Made by a program: the position numbers and the translations under genes
Notes under the pieces: generated by a model
The model's database searches: none
What the model was told of the DNA's origin: nothing
What the model saw: only the letters and a program-made list of their open reading frames with translations
Part shown: positions 44,790 through 55,030 of the stretch, piece by piece
Numbering within the stretch: position 1 is the stretch's first letter
Layout: every line of letters starts with the position of its first letter
From: Arthrobacter ulcerisalmonis
GTDB lineage: Bacteria > Actinomycetota > Actinomycetes > Actinomycetales > Micrococcaceae
Reading direction: 5' to 3'
Length of the DNA: 64,000 nucleotides
NCBI RefSeq assembly: GCF_900609065.1
Contig: NZ_UXAU01000026.1
Span: 62,001-126,000, forward strand

Positions 44790-45665
44790 GTGGATGCTAA
44801 CCCCGAAATCAGCCCGAACGCCAGCCCGACTCCCGGTGGGCGGATCGTGTTGGCCGCCACCCCCATCGGCAACACCGGCGATGCCTCCGCTCGGCTGATC
44901 GAGCTGTTGGGGACCGCTGACATTGTGGCCGCCGAAGATACCCGCCGGCTGCACCGGCTGGTCCAGAACCTGGGCGTCACGGTGGCCGGCCGGATCATCA
45001 GCTATCACGAGCACAATGAAGCCTCGCGGACCGCGGAGCTCCTGGACCAGGTGCGCGCAGGCAGCACCTTGGTGATGGTGACCGACGCCGGCATGCCAGC
45101 CGTCTCTGACCCTGGCTTCCGCCTGGTCGAGGGTGCCGTCGCTGCAGGGCTGACGGTGACCGCCGCGCCGGGGCCATCGGCAGTCCTGACCGCACTCGCG
45201 CTCTCTGGGCTGCCGACTGACAGGTTTTGCTTCGAGGGGTTCCTGCCCCGCAAAGCAGGCGAGCGAGCCTCCCGGCTGGCTGACCTGTCCGCGGAGCGTC
45301 GCACCATGGTGTTCTTCGAAGCCCCGCACCGTCTTGAAGTCATGCTGCGGGCCCTCCGCGAACGGTTCGGTCCCGACCGGCGGGTGGCCGTCTGCCGCGA
45401 ACTCACCAAAACCTATGAGGAAGTCCTGCGGGGCTCCCTGGGCGACATCCTGGCGTGGGCCGAATCCAACGAGGTCAGGGGCGAGATTGCCGTGGTCCTG
45501 GCCGGAGCCCCTGAACAGGCTGCCGGTACGCCGGCGGACCACGTGGCGGCCGTCAACGAATTGGTGGCACAGGGGATTCGGCTCAAAGAGGCGGTCGCCG
45601 CAGTGGCGGAGGAGTCGCGGGTCAGTAAGCGTGAGCTGTACTCGGCGGTCCTTGCGGCCCGGTAG
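44790..45665 (+). CDS. rsmI: 16S rRNA (cytidine(1402)-2'-O)-methyltransferase
   Basis: A 291-residue SAM-dependent methyltransferase acting on C1402 in the decoding centre. It belongs to the tetrapyrrole-methylase fold: A-T-P-I-G-N near residue 24, A-E-D-T-R-R, T-D-A-G-M-P-A-V-S-D-P-G near 100, the A-A-P-G-P-S-A loop, and F-F-E-A-P-H-R. The C-terminal helical domain with V-S-K-R-E-L-Y is typical. GTG 44790 is leaderless. Confidence 0.95.
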   Translation: MDANPEISPNASPTPGGRIVLAATPIGNTGDASARLIELLGTADIVAAEDTRRLHRLVQNLGVTVAGRIISYHEHNEASRTAELLDQVRAGSTLVMVTDAGMPAVSDPGFRLVEGAVAAGLTVTAAPGPSAVLTALALSGLPTDRFCFEGFLPRKAGERASRLADLSAERRTMVFFEAPHRLEVMLRALRERFGPDRRVAVCRELTKTYEEVLRGSLGDILAWAESNEVRGEIAVVLAGAPEQAAGTPADHVAAVNELVAQGIRLKEAVAAVAEESRVSKRELYSAVLAAR

Positions 45666-45701
45666 CTGCTGTCCGGCACTCCTCTACCACCGCACCGGCG
45701 C

Positions 45702-45715
45702 TGTGCAGCTGCACA
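45702..45715. repeat. Perfect 14 bp palindrome (TGTGCAGCTGCACA)
   Basis: A perfectly self-complementary 14-mer 36 nt beyond the rsmI stop and about 60 bp upstream of the gabD -10 candidate (TAGGGT, 45772-45777). It could be a dimeric-regulator operator for gabD. Confidence 0.4.
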
Positions 45716-45856
45716 AGCCAGCAGCGCATCTGCAGTGCAGCGAGGCCTAGACCCCGGGGAAATGCCCGCAGTAGGGTGAGCCTTGATCAGCCTATTGAGT
45801 CCGGCCCGGCCGGACCGCCCTGAGGCTGCAGCAACCCTAACGACGGGGGATCTCCC

Positions 45857-47356
45857 ATGACTGTTCCTGCCCAGCAAACAATCACTGCCGAGCGCGAGAG
45901 CCAGCTGCTGGCTGCTGTGCCTACGGGGTTGCTCATCAATGGTGAGTGGCGGGATGCCGCGTCAGGGAAGACGTTCGACGTCGAAGATCCCGCCACCGGG
46001 AAGGTTCTGTTGAGCATTGCCGACGCCGGCCCCGAAGACGCCGCCGCCGCGCTCGACGCTGCCGCAGCAGCCCAGGAGTCATGGGCGAAGGTGCCGCCGC
46101 GTGAGCGGGGCGAGATCCTCCGCCGTGCGTTCGAGCTGGTCACCGAGCGGGCGGACGACTTTGCCCTGTTAATGACGCTGGAGATGGGCAAGCCGCTAGC
46201 GGAGGCCCGGGGCGAAGTCACCTACGGCGCCGAATTCCTGCGTTGGTTCTCGGAAGAAGCGGTGCGTTCTTCTGGCCGCTATTCCGTCTCTCCGGACGGC
46301 AAGTCACGGCTGTTGGTGACGAAGAAGCCGGTGGGGCCGTGCTTGTTGATTACGCCGTGGAACTTCCCGTTGGCCATGGCTACCCGGAAGATCGCCCCGG
46401 CGGTCGCAGCAGGGTGCACCATGGTGCTCAAGTCGGCTAACCTCACACCGCTGACGTCCCAGCTGTTCGCCGCCGTGATGCTGGAAGCCGGCCTCCCGGC
46501 AGGTGTCCTCAATGTCATCCCTACCTCCACTGCAGGGGCCACCACCGGGCCGTTGATCAAGGATTCGCGGCTGCGGAAACTGTCGTTCACCGGATCCACG
46601 GAAGTGGGCCGTCGACTGCTGAGTGACGCGTCCGAAACGGTGCTCCGGACCTCGATGGAGTTGGGCGGCAACGCCCCGTTCCTCGTGTTCGAGGACGCCG
46701 ACGTTGATGCCGCCGTGACCGGTGCGATGCTGGCGAAGCTGCGCAACATGGGTGAGGCGTGCACCGCCGCCAACCGGTTCATTGTGCACGAGTCCATCGC
46801 CGCCGAATTCGCCGAGAAGTTCGCCGCGAAGATGGCCGAGATGACCACTGCCCGTGGAACGGAGCCGGAGTCCAAGGTGGGGCCGCTGATCGACGCCAAG
46901 AGCCGGGACAAGGTCCATAGCCTGGTCTCGGACGCCATTTCCGACGGCGCCACCGCTGTGGTGGGCGGCGCGCCTGTGGACGGGCCGGGTTACTTCTACC
47001 AGCCCACCATCCTCACGGGTGTCAGCGAGGATTCCCGGATCCTTGGTGAAGAGATCTTCGGTCCGGTGGCCCCGATCGTCACCTTCAGCACCGAAGATGA
47101 CGCTGTCCGGCTAGCCAACAACACCGAGTACGGGCTGGTGGCTTACGTTTTCACCAAGGACCTGAACCGCGGCATCCGGATGGGCGAACGGTTGGAAACG
47201 GGCATGCTTGGCCTGAACGCCGGGGTCATCTCCAACGCTGCGGCACCGTTCGGCGGGGTGAAGCAGTCAGGCCTGGGCCGTGAAGGCGGCCTTGAAGGCA
47301 TCGAGGAATACCTCTACACGCAGTACATCGGCATCGCCGATCCCTACGCCAGCTGA
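45857..47356 (+). CDS. gabD: NAD(P)-dependent succinate-semialdehyde dehydrogenase
   Basis: A 499-residue aldehyde dehydrogenase. The catalytic Cys302 (G-E-A-C-T-A-A-N) and general-base Glu268 (S-M-E-L-G-G-N-A) are present, with W-N-F-P-L-A-M-A-T-R-K-I-A-P-A and F-T-G-S-T-E-V-G-R for the coenzyme. Sequence style (G-x-L-L-I-N-G-E-W-R-D-A, E-M-G-K-P-L-A-E-A-R-G-E) is that of the GabD branch oxidising succinate semialdehyde to succinate in GABA or related catabolism. No GABA transaminase is adjacent. ATG 45857 has GGGGGA upstream, with a leader of about 70 nt. Confidence 0.9.
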   Translation: MTVPAQQTITAERESQLLAAVPTGLLINGEWRDAASGKTFDVEDPATGKVLLSIADAGPEDAAAALDAAAAAQESWAKVPPRERGEILRRAFELVTERADDFALLMTLEMGKPLAEARGEVTYGAEFLRWFSEEAVRSSGRYSVSPDGKSRLLVTKKPVGPCLLITPWNFPLAMATRKIAPAVAAGCTMVLKSANLTPLTSQLFAAVMLEAGLPAGVLNVIPTSTAGATTGPLIKDSRLRKLSFTGSTEVGRRLLSDASETVLRTSMELGGNAPFLVFEDADVDAAVTGAMLAKLRNMGEACTAANRFIVHESIAAEFAEKFAAKMAEMTTARGTEPESKVGPLIDAKSRDKVHSLVSDAISDGATAVVGGAPVDGPGYFYQPTILTGVSEDSRILGEEIFGPVAPIVTFSTEDDAVRLANNTEYGLVAYVFTKDLNRGIRMGERLETGMLGLNAGVISNAAAPFGGVKQSGLGREGGLEGIEEYLYTQYIGIADPYAS

Positions 47357-47384
47357 CCGTTCCGCCGCGGGGACCAGCCCGGTT

Positions 47385-49886
47385 CTACGCGGCCTGACGG
47401 TTCCGCAGCCGACGCCACGCGCCAGCTGCGGACCGGGCCAGCAAGGATCCGCCCTGCCGCAGGCTGGCGACGGGGGCCTTGACCAGGGCCACGAGCCTTC
47501 GCAGGACCGACGGCGGCGCCCACGTCGCCAGGATCCGGCGCGCAGGACCGGCGTTCTCGTGTAACGAGCCGCGCAGGGACTCCAGCCTGGCACGCTGACC
47601 TGGGCCGCCGTCGAGCAGTCCTGACTCCACTGGCGCGGCTTGCACAGCCGCGTTGCTTCCCGGCACGGCGTCCTGGCGACCGTACTGGCTGCGTTCGTAG
47701 TCGGCCGTCACCGCCGCAACGGCGGCGTGGGCTGCCTGGTCCATCCCGCTGGGATCGCCCAGCAGCGCGCCGCGCAACCGGGCAGCGTAAGTCCGGGGTG
47801 TTTCGCTGGGTCTCGGCGGCACGCCGTAATCGACACCAAGGTCCAGCACCTCGGCCCAGGCCAGCCCGGCAGCTGCTGCGGGATCGCGGGGCCGCAGCCG
47901 CCGCGCCCGGAGCCCGGAACGGATCAGGAACGGCCCGGCCAACAGCAAACCGATAGCCAGCCCACCGCCCACGCCCGGCAGCCACGGGATGGGACTGGCT
48001 TCGGTGCCGGTGCTGCCGCCGCCGGTCTGCGGCACGGGGGCAGCGGAGGCAGTGGATGATGGTGCCGGCGCGGGAGCGTCGGGCTGCAGCAAGTCATCGT
48101 TGTTTTCCACCGACGCGGGCGAGGATGCCCCTGATGCAGTGGTGGCGTAGTCGGGAACCACGCCGCGTGAGGGCGTTGGCTCGAACGCCACCCAGCCCAG
48201 TTCCTGGAAATACAGTTCCGGCCAGGCGTGGGCGTCGCGGGAATCGACTTCGAATTCAGGCAGTGAGCCCTCACCCGGAACGGTGACTACTTCACCGGTC
48301 TGCCTCCCCGGCGCGTAGCCCACGGCGATCCGGCTGGGGATCCCCTCCAACCGTGCCATCACGGCCATGGCCGAGGCGAAGTGGACGCAATAGCCGCTCT
48401 TCTGGGTCAGGAAGTCAGCAAGCACGGACAGGCCGTTGCCGTCGTAGCCGTTCTGCACGGGTGACTGGAGTGAATAGCTGAACTGGGCCGAGCGGAGGTA
48501 GGTCTGGATGGCCATGGCTTTTTGGTACGGGGTGGTTGCCGTGCCGGCCACAGAGCTGGCGGTGCTCCGCACAATGTCTGGGATGTTCCCGGGGATGCGG
48601 CTGAAATCGGTGGAAATACCCCGGACAGGTTCCGTCGATTGCGCCAGGACACTCGCTGTCAAGGCCGGAATGGCGGAGGTCACCGTATATTCCTGGCGAC
48701 GCACCGATGGTTCGGCGCTCCTGATGCTCAGGGTGGCCGGATCCCAACTCCACTGGCCATCCAGGCCTCCGACCGACTCGGGAGCGTAGGGCGCCGGCAG
48801 GTACTGGCTGCTGAAGTTGCCTGTGTTGACGGTGGTCACCTGGCGACTCTGAGCTGCGCCGAGCACCGAGTAGCCCGGCTCGATTGGACCGTCCAAGGCC
48901 ACGCGCGAACTGTTGCGATCGTCGGGGCCCCAGGTGTCGCCGTCGAAATTGTCCACGGTGACAGTCCGGAGGTACACCGGTGTGCTCGCGGTGGTGGCGT
49001 ACGTGATGCGCCCGCTGCCGTCCGGGGTTCGCAGGCTGTTTCCCAGGGTGATCATCGGGTTCAGGCCGGTCGAAGCACCCCACGGGTTGAGGCGGGAGCC
49101 CTGCGGAAAGGTGCCTTGATCGAACCCGGGAATGGCTGCCGGCGCCAGCAGCGCCGCCACCAAGGCCACCGAACCGGTCAGGGCTGCCCGCCGGGCCTGT
49201 CCGGGGCTGCCCGCCGCGTCCGTTCGGGAGCCGCCGGGCGAAAACCACTGACTACACGCCAGGATCATCAAGTATCCCAGCACCGTCACGGCAAAAGCCC
49301 AGAGCCCAACGCTTTGCGGCTTGATCATGGCGGGAACCACCAGGGTCGCCAGCAAGGCGGCGCCGGTAGCCGCTGGCATGCCCAGCGGGACGGCCAAGAC
49401 ATCAATCAGAATGACCGCTAGGCCCAGCACGGCGCAGATCACCAAGACAATGCCAGTGTTGGGCGCCACGGGCGCCGTCTCGGCCAGCACCGTTTCGCTG
49501 GCCCGGCGTAGGAGTCGGTCAAGTTCGGCCATGGTCCCGCCGCCGGGTAGCACGCCCAGGAAGCTCGAACCGCGGAAAAACGTCAGGTTCAGGGCCGCGC
49601 CGAGGACCACGAACCCGCCGATGGTCACCAGCAGTGGCTTGGCCCGAAGCGCCCGGAGGAGGGCGAGGCTGATGCTGGTGGCCAGGACCGTGGTCAACAC
49701 CGGCAGATACCAGCCCCAACCGCGGAGGACGCCGTTCAACGCCAAGGCTGCGCCGCAGACCGCTACCGCAATGGCGGTGGCCATCAGCCAGGGGTAGAGA
49801 CCCACTGGTTCCCGCCGGGGCCGGGCGTTGGCGGCCGGTGCAGGTTCCCGATTGCTGGTGCGGGGTGTGGGCGGCGCCAAGGTCAC
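47385..49886 (-). CDS. Transglutaminase-like protein with N-terminal DUF3488-type membrane domain
   Basis: An 833-residue membrane protein: several helices in residues 30-260, an extracytoplasmic transglutaminase-like domain (about 470-590) with Cys500 (S-G-Y-C-V-H-F-A), His553 (R-D-A-H-A-W-P-E) and G-W-V-A-F-E-P-T-P, then a Pro/Ser linker, one helix (about 640-660) and a cytoplasmic DUF4129-like tail. Such proteins always accompany MoxR ATPases and DUF58 proteins. Its GTG overlaps the TGA of the DUF58 gene (GTGA). The substrate is unknown; roles in envelope protein modification or hydrolysis are assumed. It converges on gabD. Confidence 0.9.
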   Translation of the reverse strand: MTLAPPTPRTSNREPAPAANARPRREPVGLYPWLMATAIAVAVCGAALALNGVLRGWGWYLPVLTTVLATSISLALLRALRAKPLLVTIGGFVVLGAALNLTFFRGSSFLGVLPGGGTMAELDRLLRRASETVLAETAPVAPNTGIVLVICAVLGLAVILIDVLAVPLGMPAATGAALLATLVVPAMIKPQSVGLWAFAVTVLGYLMILACSQWFSPGGSRTDAAGSPGQARRAALTGSVALVAALLAPAAIPGFDQGTFPQGSRLNPWGASTGLNPMITLGNSLRTPDGSGRITYATTASTPVYLRTVTVDNFDGDTWGPDDRNSSRVALDGPIEPGYSVLGAAQSRQVTTVNTGNFSSQYLPAPYAPESVGGLDGQWSWDPATLSIRSAEPSVRRQEYTVTSAIPALTASVLAQSTEPVRGISTDFSRIPGNIPDIVRSTASSVAGTATTPYQKAMAIQTYLRSAQFSYSLQSPVQNGYDGNGLSVLADFLTQKSGYCVHFASAMAVMARLEGIPSRIAVGYAPGRQTGEVVTVPGEGSLPEFEVDSRDAHAWPELYFQELGWVAFEPTPSRGVVPDYATTASGASSPASVENNDDLLQPDAPAPAPSSTASAAPVPQTGGGSTGTEASPIPWLPGVGGGLAIGLLLAGPFLIRSGLRARRLRPRDPAAAAGLAWAEVLDLGVDYGVPPRPSETPRTYAARLRGALLGDPSGMDQAAHAAVAAVTADYERSQYGRQDAVPGSNAAVQAAPVESGLLDGGPGQRARLESLRGSLHENAGPARRILATWAPPSVLRRLVALVKAPVASLRQGGSLLARSAAGAWRRLRNRQAA

Positions 49887-51271
49887 TGGAGGACCCCGTT
49901 CCGCTGCCGTGCGGTGGGGGAGGGTGCCAGCGCAACCACGTCCTCGTCGAATCCTGACCAGGCGTTGCCCACCGGGGTGGCTGGCGCAACGGCTGCGGCC
50001 CGCCAACCGCCGCGGCGTAGAGTTTCCAAGACCCCCGCATACTCGCCGGGTTTCTCGGCAACGATCAGGGCAAAGGCATTGGTGCCGAACCCGGCCGCCG
50101 GGGCGAGTGACACCGCTTCCTCGGCGGAGATGGTGCCCAAGACCGCGATCAACGGTCCGCGCATCCGGTGGCCGGACAGCTTATCCATCAGGTGGTCATC
50201 GAAGGGCGGGGCAGCCGACTCCACGGGGCCGCGGTGCCCGCCACCGGCGAGGCCGATGGCGGCAAGGCTCTCGGCGATGGATTGCAGGCCGGAACTGCCC
50301 GTGTAGTCCTCCACCTCCGGCTCTGGCGCGGACGGCGAGGTCAGGAACGCGGGTTCCCCCCGGGCGTCCAACAAGCGCAGCCCGTACTTGCGTTCCGTGA
50401 GGTGCGCGGCAATGGACATCACGGCCACCACCGCCCATTCGAAGGTTTCGGTGGTGAGGATGGCGTTTCCGTCACGTCGGCCGCGGCCGGTTGGCGCCGG
50501 GCCGTTGCCGGGCGAGTGTGCTAGGGACCGGATATCGAAAATCACGGTGGCTTCAGGGGTGGTGACGGACTCTTCCTGCCGGACCATGAGGTCCCCGTGC
50601 CGTGCGGTGGCGGCCCAGTGCACGCGCCGCATGGGATCCCCCAAGCGGTACTCGCGGGTCATCACATCGTCATCGCTTGGGTTGGCGCGAATCCGCGTGG
50701 CGGTGACCCCGTCGTTGCCGCGCGCGCCAGCCAAACCGGTGGCGGGAAGAACGACGGCGGCTGGCGTCACGGTGAGGAGGTCGCCGTCGTCGATTGCGTG
50801 CCGGTGCATGGACAAGCCGAAGGCGTCGGTGAACTCGGCCATGACGGGGCCGATCCGGAACTGCCCGCGCTGGCGGGAGCGCAGGTGGTATTCGTAGCGG
50901 CTGGTCCCGCCGGTGGCCGACCTGGCAGGGAAGTGGAACGCCGGTGATTCGCCGAAGCGGGCAGGCAGGTGTTCTTCCATCGTGGCGCGGGCGCTGCCCG
51001 CGTCTTTGCGACTGACGGCGAGCCGCACGGTAGTTGGCGCGGCGGTCTCCACGGGGGAGGGGTTGAACTCTCGGTAGACCTGGAACCGTGGTTTGGCCAG
51101 CCGGATTCCCGCGAGTGAAACCAAAGGCAGGACCAGCAGCAGGATGGCGAGGCCCAGAAGATCGCGCCGGCCCATAATGGCGGCGGCGCCGAGCGCGGCG
51201 GCACCCGAGGCCAGCATTCCCCAGCCACGTGCCGTGAAGAGGTTTCGGGGCAGTCTGTCGAGCAGCGCCAT
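49883..51271 (-). CDS. DUF58 domain-containing protein
   Basis: A 462-residue protein with two N-terminal membrane helices (about 16-55) and a vWA-like DUF58 region containing the family motif G-D-P-M-R-R-V-H-W-A-A-T-A-R-H-G-D-L-M-V near residue 215. DUF58 proteins act with MoxR AAA ATPases, probably as membrane-linked adaptors. ATG 51271 lies 11 nt after the moxR stop; it is coupled to the transglutaminase gene by a GTGA overlap. Confidence 0.92.
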   Translation of the reverse strand: MALLDRLPRNLFTARGWGMLASGAAALGAAAIMGRRDLLGLAILLLVLPLVSLAGIRLAKPRFQVYREFNPSPVETAAPTTVRLAVSRKDAGSARATMEEHLPARFGESPAFHFPARSATGGTSRYEYHLRSRQRGQFRIGPVMAEFTDAFGLSMHRHAIDDGDLLTVTPAAVVLPATGLAGARGNDGVTATRIRANPSDDDVMTREYRLGDPMRRVHWAATARHGDLMVRQEESVTTPEATVIFDIRSLAHSPGNGPAPTGRGRRDGNAILTTETFEWAVVAVMSIAAHLTERKYGLRLLDARGEPAFLTSPSAPEPEVEDYTGSSGLQSIAESLAAIGLAGGGHRGPVESAAPPFDDHLMDKLSGHRMRGPLIAVLGTISAEEAVSLAPAAGFGTNAFALIVAEKPGEYAGVLETLRRGGWRAAAVAPATPVGNAWSGFDEDVVALAPSPTARQRNGVLQ

Positions 51272-51282
51272 GAGTTCGACTC

Positions 51283-52374
<1,092 letters not shown>

Positions 52375-52445
52375 CGGCAACCTTTCAATCCGGGGGTGAC
52401 CTGGACGGCCTGCGCCTGCCGCCGCCCATGGCTGGGCGATCGCTC

Positions 52446-52465
52446 GTAGTAATACCAGACTACTA
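52446..52465 (-). promoter_or_regulatory. moxR promoter region with inverted repeat
   Basis: GTAGT (52446-52450) and ACTAC (52459-52463) form an inverted repeat with an 8 nt spacer; the overlapping TAGTA/TACTA register also pairs. It covers a minus-strand TATTAC (52454-52449) that would serve as the moxR -10, giving a leader of about 68 nt. Confidence 0.45.
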
Positions 52466-52522
52466 ACTCAACTGTTCCAACTGGCAGAGAGTTCCGCGGA
52501 AAAATGCAGGCCACCCGGCACC

Positions 52523-52534
52523 TAAGCTGGAAGG
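52523..52534 (+). promoter_or_regulatory. Leaderless promoter -10 (TAAGCT) for tatD
   Basis: TAAGCT at 52523-52528 is 6 nt before ATG 52535. The GGAAGG spacer could also act as a ribosome site on a longer mRNA. Confidence 0.5.
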
Positions 52535-53440
52535 ATGTGCACCCCGCAGACCCCCAGCGCCTATCAATTCGCTGCCACTGGCACCCCAGTCGATGCCGAG
52601 AAATCGGCCCGGCGCACGTACCCGCCAGCACCGGAACCACTGCCTGTTCCCGTCATGGACAACCACACCCACCTCGACTTTCCGGACGGAACAGCACCCG
52701 TGGGAGTCCGCGAAGCCCTGGATGCTGCGGAGGCCGTCGGAGTCAAAGGCGCCGTCCAGGTGGGCTGCGACCTGGAATCCTCCCGCTTTACTGTTGCAGC
52801 CGTGGAGCAGGACCGTCGGCTGCTGGGGGCCGTGGCCTTGCATCCCAACGACGCGCCGCTCTACGCGGAACGGGGGGAACTCGAATCGGCGCTCGCTGAG
52901 ATCGAAGCCTTGGCGGCACATCCCCGCATCCGGGCCATCGGCGAAACAGGGCTGGACTTCTTCCGGACGGAAGGGGCCGGCTTGGCGCACCAGCGGCACT
53001 CTTTCCGGCGCCACATCGACATTGCCAAGCGGCTCGATCTCACCCTCCAGATCCACGATCGGGACGCCCATCAGGATGTGATCGATGTTTTGCGTGAGGA
53101 AGGCGCCCCCGAACGCGTCGTCTTCCATTGCTTCTCGGGGGACGAGGAGCTGGCACGGATCTGCAACGAGCATGGCTGGTGGATGTCCTTCGCCGGTACC
53201 GTGACGTTCAAGAATGCGCACAACTTACGGGCTGCGCTCGCGGTGGCCGAGCCGGAGTTGATCATGGTGGAGACTGATGCGCCTTTCCTGACGCCGCACC
53301 CCCACCGCGGCAAACCCAACGCGAGCTACCTGATCCCCTACACGGTGCGCAGCATGGCCGAATTGACAGGCAGGGACCTTGCCGAATTCTGCGCGCAGAT
53401 CAGCGAAAATACGGTGCGGGCGTACGGATCGTGGGAGTGA
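52535..53440 (+). CDS. TatD family metal-dependent hydrolase (DNase)
   Basis: A 301-residue TIM-barrel hydrolase. Metal ligands are seen in D-N-H-T-H-L-D-F (about 42-49), the glutamate of G-E-T-G-L-D-F-F, H in L-Q-I-H-D-R-D, and H in V-F-H-C-F-S-G; the C-terminal E-T-D-A-P-F-L-T-P motif is present. About 40 N-terminal residues are an extension before the barrel. TatD enzymes are 3'-5' exonucleases in DNA repair or degradation. In related genomes it precedes rpf, as here. Confidence 0.92.
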   Translation: MCTPQTPSAYQFAATGTPVDAEKSARRTYPPAPEPLPVPVMDNHTHLDFPDGTAPVGVREALDAAEAVGVKGAVQVGCDLESSRFTVAAVEQDRRLLGAVALHPNDAPLYAERGELESALAEIEALAAHPRIRAIGETGLDFFRTEGAGLAHQRHSFRRHIDIAKRLDLTLQIHDRDAHQDVIDVLREEGAPERVVFHCFSGDEELARICNEHGWWMSFAGTVTFKNAHNLRAALAVAEPELIMVETDAPFLTPHPHRGKPNASYLIPYTVRSMAELTGRDLAEFCAQISENTVRAYGSWE

Positions 53441-53724
53441 TCAAGCGGCCGCGACACCCTGGCGAGTAAATACCCGGTATGTCGATTTGTTGGCCCGTTT
53501 ATAACGCTACGGTTACAGTGGAAGCATATTAGCCGGGGTCGGGGAAGGCCGCCGGGTAAATTCACTCCCAATTTTGCCGTCGAACGCACGGGCTTGTCCG
53601 CTGCGTTTCTCCGGTGGAGTGTGGCCGCGCACTGATGCCCGGACTGCCCTGAAAACCAGGAAAGTACCGGGTATTTTCCTGCGCTGATCCCCGTGCCCGG
53701 ACGGACCGAGAGTTACGGGCAAAC
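53441..53724 (+). other. Long 5' region of rpfB, probably a structured leader
   Basis: 284 bp without an ORF. CAGGAAA (53657-53663) and TTTCCTG (53675-53681) make a 7 bp hairpin with an 11 nt loop; CACTCC (53563-53568) and GGAGTG (53616-53621) could close a larger fold. TATAAC at 53500-53505 and TACAGT at 53514-53519 are candidate -10 elements, and two GTTAC boxes occur (53512-53516 and near 53712). I do not find the conserved segments of the ydaO cyclic-di-AMP riboswitch that precedes many actinobacterial rpf genes. Confidence 0.45.
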
Positions 53725-54909
53725 GTGGTCAAGTTCTTCACATCGGACGGCAAGGTGAGTTTCGTCAAGGTTGGCGCTCAGATCCTGGTGCTTTGCGCAC
53801 TGGTGGTTGGGCTCGTCGCCTTCGTCGGAAATAACAAAACGGTCACGCTCAACGTGGACGGCAAGGTCAGCTCCGTGCAGACCTTTGGCGGCACCGTGGG
53901 CCAGGTTGTCAAGGGCGCAGACTTCGAACTGAAGCCCACGGACCGTATCTCCCCGGCGCTCGATTCCGCAGTGCAGAACGGCACGGTCATCAACGTCAAC
54001 CAGGCCAAAGAGGTCAAGGTCAGCCTTGACGGCGCTGAGAAGACCGTCAACACCACCGCCCAGGATGTGGCCGGCCTGGTCACCGAGCTCGGCGTAGCAA
54101 GTGCCTCCTCCGTGTCGGCCCCCAAAGACGCCCAGCTGGCCCTCGCCGGCTCTTACGTTTCGATCTCCACGCCCAAGAGCGTGAGCATCGTTGCCGACGG
54201 CAAAGCGTCCGCCGCCACCACCACTGCCGCCACGGTAGGTAACGTCCTGGACGACGCCGGCCTGAGCCTCGGTGCCAACGATCGGCTCTCGCAGCCGGCC
54301 ACCGCCCCCGTGGTCAACAACATGGTCATCAAGGTCTCCCGCGTGGACACCGGACAGACGGCCGTGACCAGCGAAGAAGTACCGTTCGAATCCGTCACCA
54401 CCGAGGACGCCACCGTCCTCGTGGGCGAGAAATCGGTTACCCAGGCAGGCGTGGCAGGCAAGAACGAGAAGACGTTCAAGCTGGTCATGGTTGACGGCCG
54501 CGAAGCATCCCGCACCATGGTTTCCGAAAACGTCGCTGTCAAGCCCGTCACGGAAAAAATCACCGTGGGCACCAAGCCCAAGCCTGTGGCCCAGGCTGCC
54601 GCCGCACCGGCCGCTGCCGCTGCTGCTGCCGGGTCCAACACCGGCGCTGCCGCCCCAGCCATCATGAACGAGGCCATGTGGGACAAGATCGCGCAGTGTG
54701 AGGCCACCGGCAACTGGAGCATCAACACCGGCAACGGCTACTACGGCGGTCTGCAGTTCGATATCCGCACCTGGATTGGTGCCGGCGGTGGCGCGTACGC
54801 CCCCAACGCCAGCCTGGCCACCAAGGCCCAGCAGATTGACATCGCCAACCGTGTCTACGCCCAGCGTGGCCTGCAGCCCTGGGGCTGCGGTTGGGCAGCG
54901 GGCAGCTAG
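53725..54909 (+). CDS. rpfB: Resuscitation-promoting factor, RpfB type
   Basis: A 394-residue secreted or anchored muralytic enzyme that wakes dormant cells. It has an N-terminal hydrophobic segment (about 12-35), three ubiquitin-like DUF348 repeats (about 38-200, each with V-x-V-D-G-K type openings), a G5 domain (about 205-285: E-E-V-P-F-E-S-V, then G-x-x-G-K-N-E-K-T-F-K-L), an Ala-rich linker, and the lysozyme-like Rpf domain with catalytic Glu326 next to Cys325 (Q-C-E-A-T-G-N-W-S-I-N-T-G-N-G-Y-Y-G-G-L-Q-F) and a partner Cys near the end. GTG 53725 has no good ribosome site. A strong terminator follows. Confidence 0.94.
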   Translation: MVKFFTSDGKVSFVKVGAQILVLCALVVGLVAFVGNNKTVTLNVDGKVSSVQTFGGTVGQVVKGADFELKPTDRISPALDSAVQNGTVINVNQAKEVKVSLDGAEKTVNTTAQDVAGLVTELGVASASSVSAPKDAQLALAGSYVSISTPKSVSIVADGKASAATTTAATVGNVLDDAGLSLGANDRLSQPATAPVVNNMVIKVSRVDTGQTAVTSEEVPFESVTTEDATVLVGEKSVTQAGVAGKNEKTFKLVMVDGREASRTMVSENVAVKPVTEKITVGTKPKPVAQAAAAPAAAAAAAGSNTGAAAPAIMNEAMWDKIAQCEATGNWSINTGNGYYGGLQFDIRTWIGAGGGAYAPNASLATKAQQIDIANRVYAQRGLQPWGCGWAAGS

Positions 54910-54932
54910 CCCGCACCGCACGTTTGTCCCGA

Positions 54933-54973
54933 GCCAATGGCCGGTCCCGGATGTTCCGGGGCCGGCCATTGGC
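54933..54973 (+). terminator. Terminator downstream of rpfB
   Basis: A 12 bp perfect stem (54933-54944 with 54962-54973) extended by CCCGGA/TCCGGG around a TGT loop. Confidence 0.88.
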
Positions 54974-55018
54974 GCTTAACCAGCCTTTGCCGATCCGGAC
55001 GCCCGGCGTGCCGCGGGA

Positions 55019-55030
55019 TAGGATACCTAG
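55019..55030 (+). promoter_or_regulatory. Leaderless promoter -10 (TAGGAT) for rsmA-ispE
   Basis: TAGGAT at 55019-55024 is 6 nt before GTG 55031. Confidence 0.6.

Noticed and set aside
53441..53724. ydaO/cyclic-di-AMP riboswitch upstream of rpfB
   Set aside because: Expected from gene context, but the conserved segments are not recognisable by eye.
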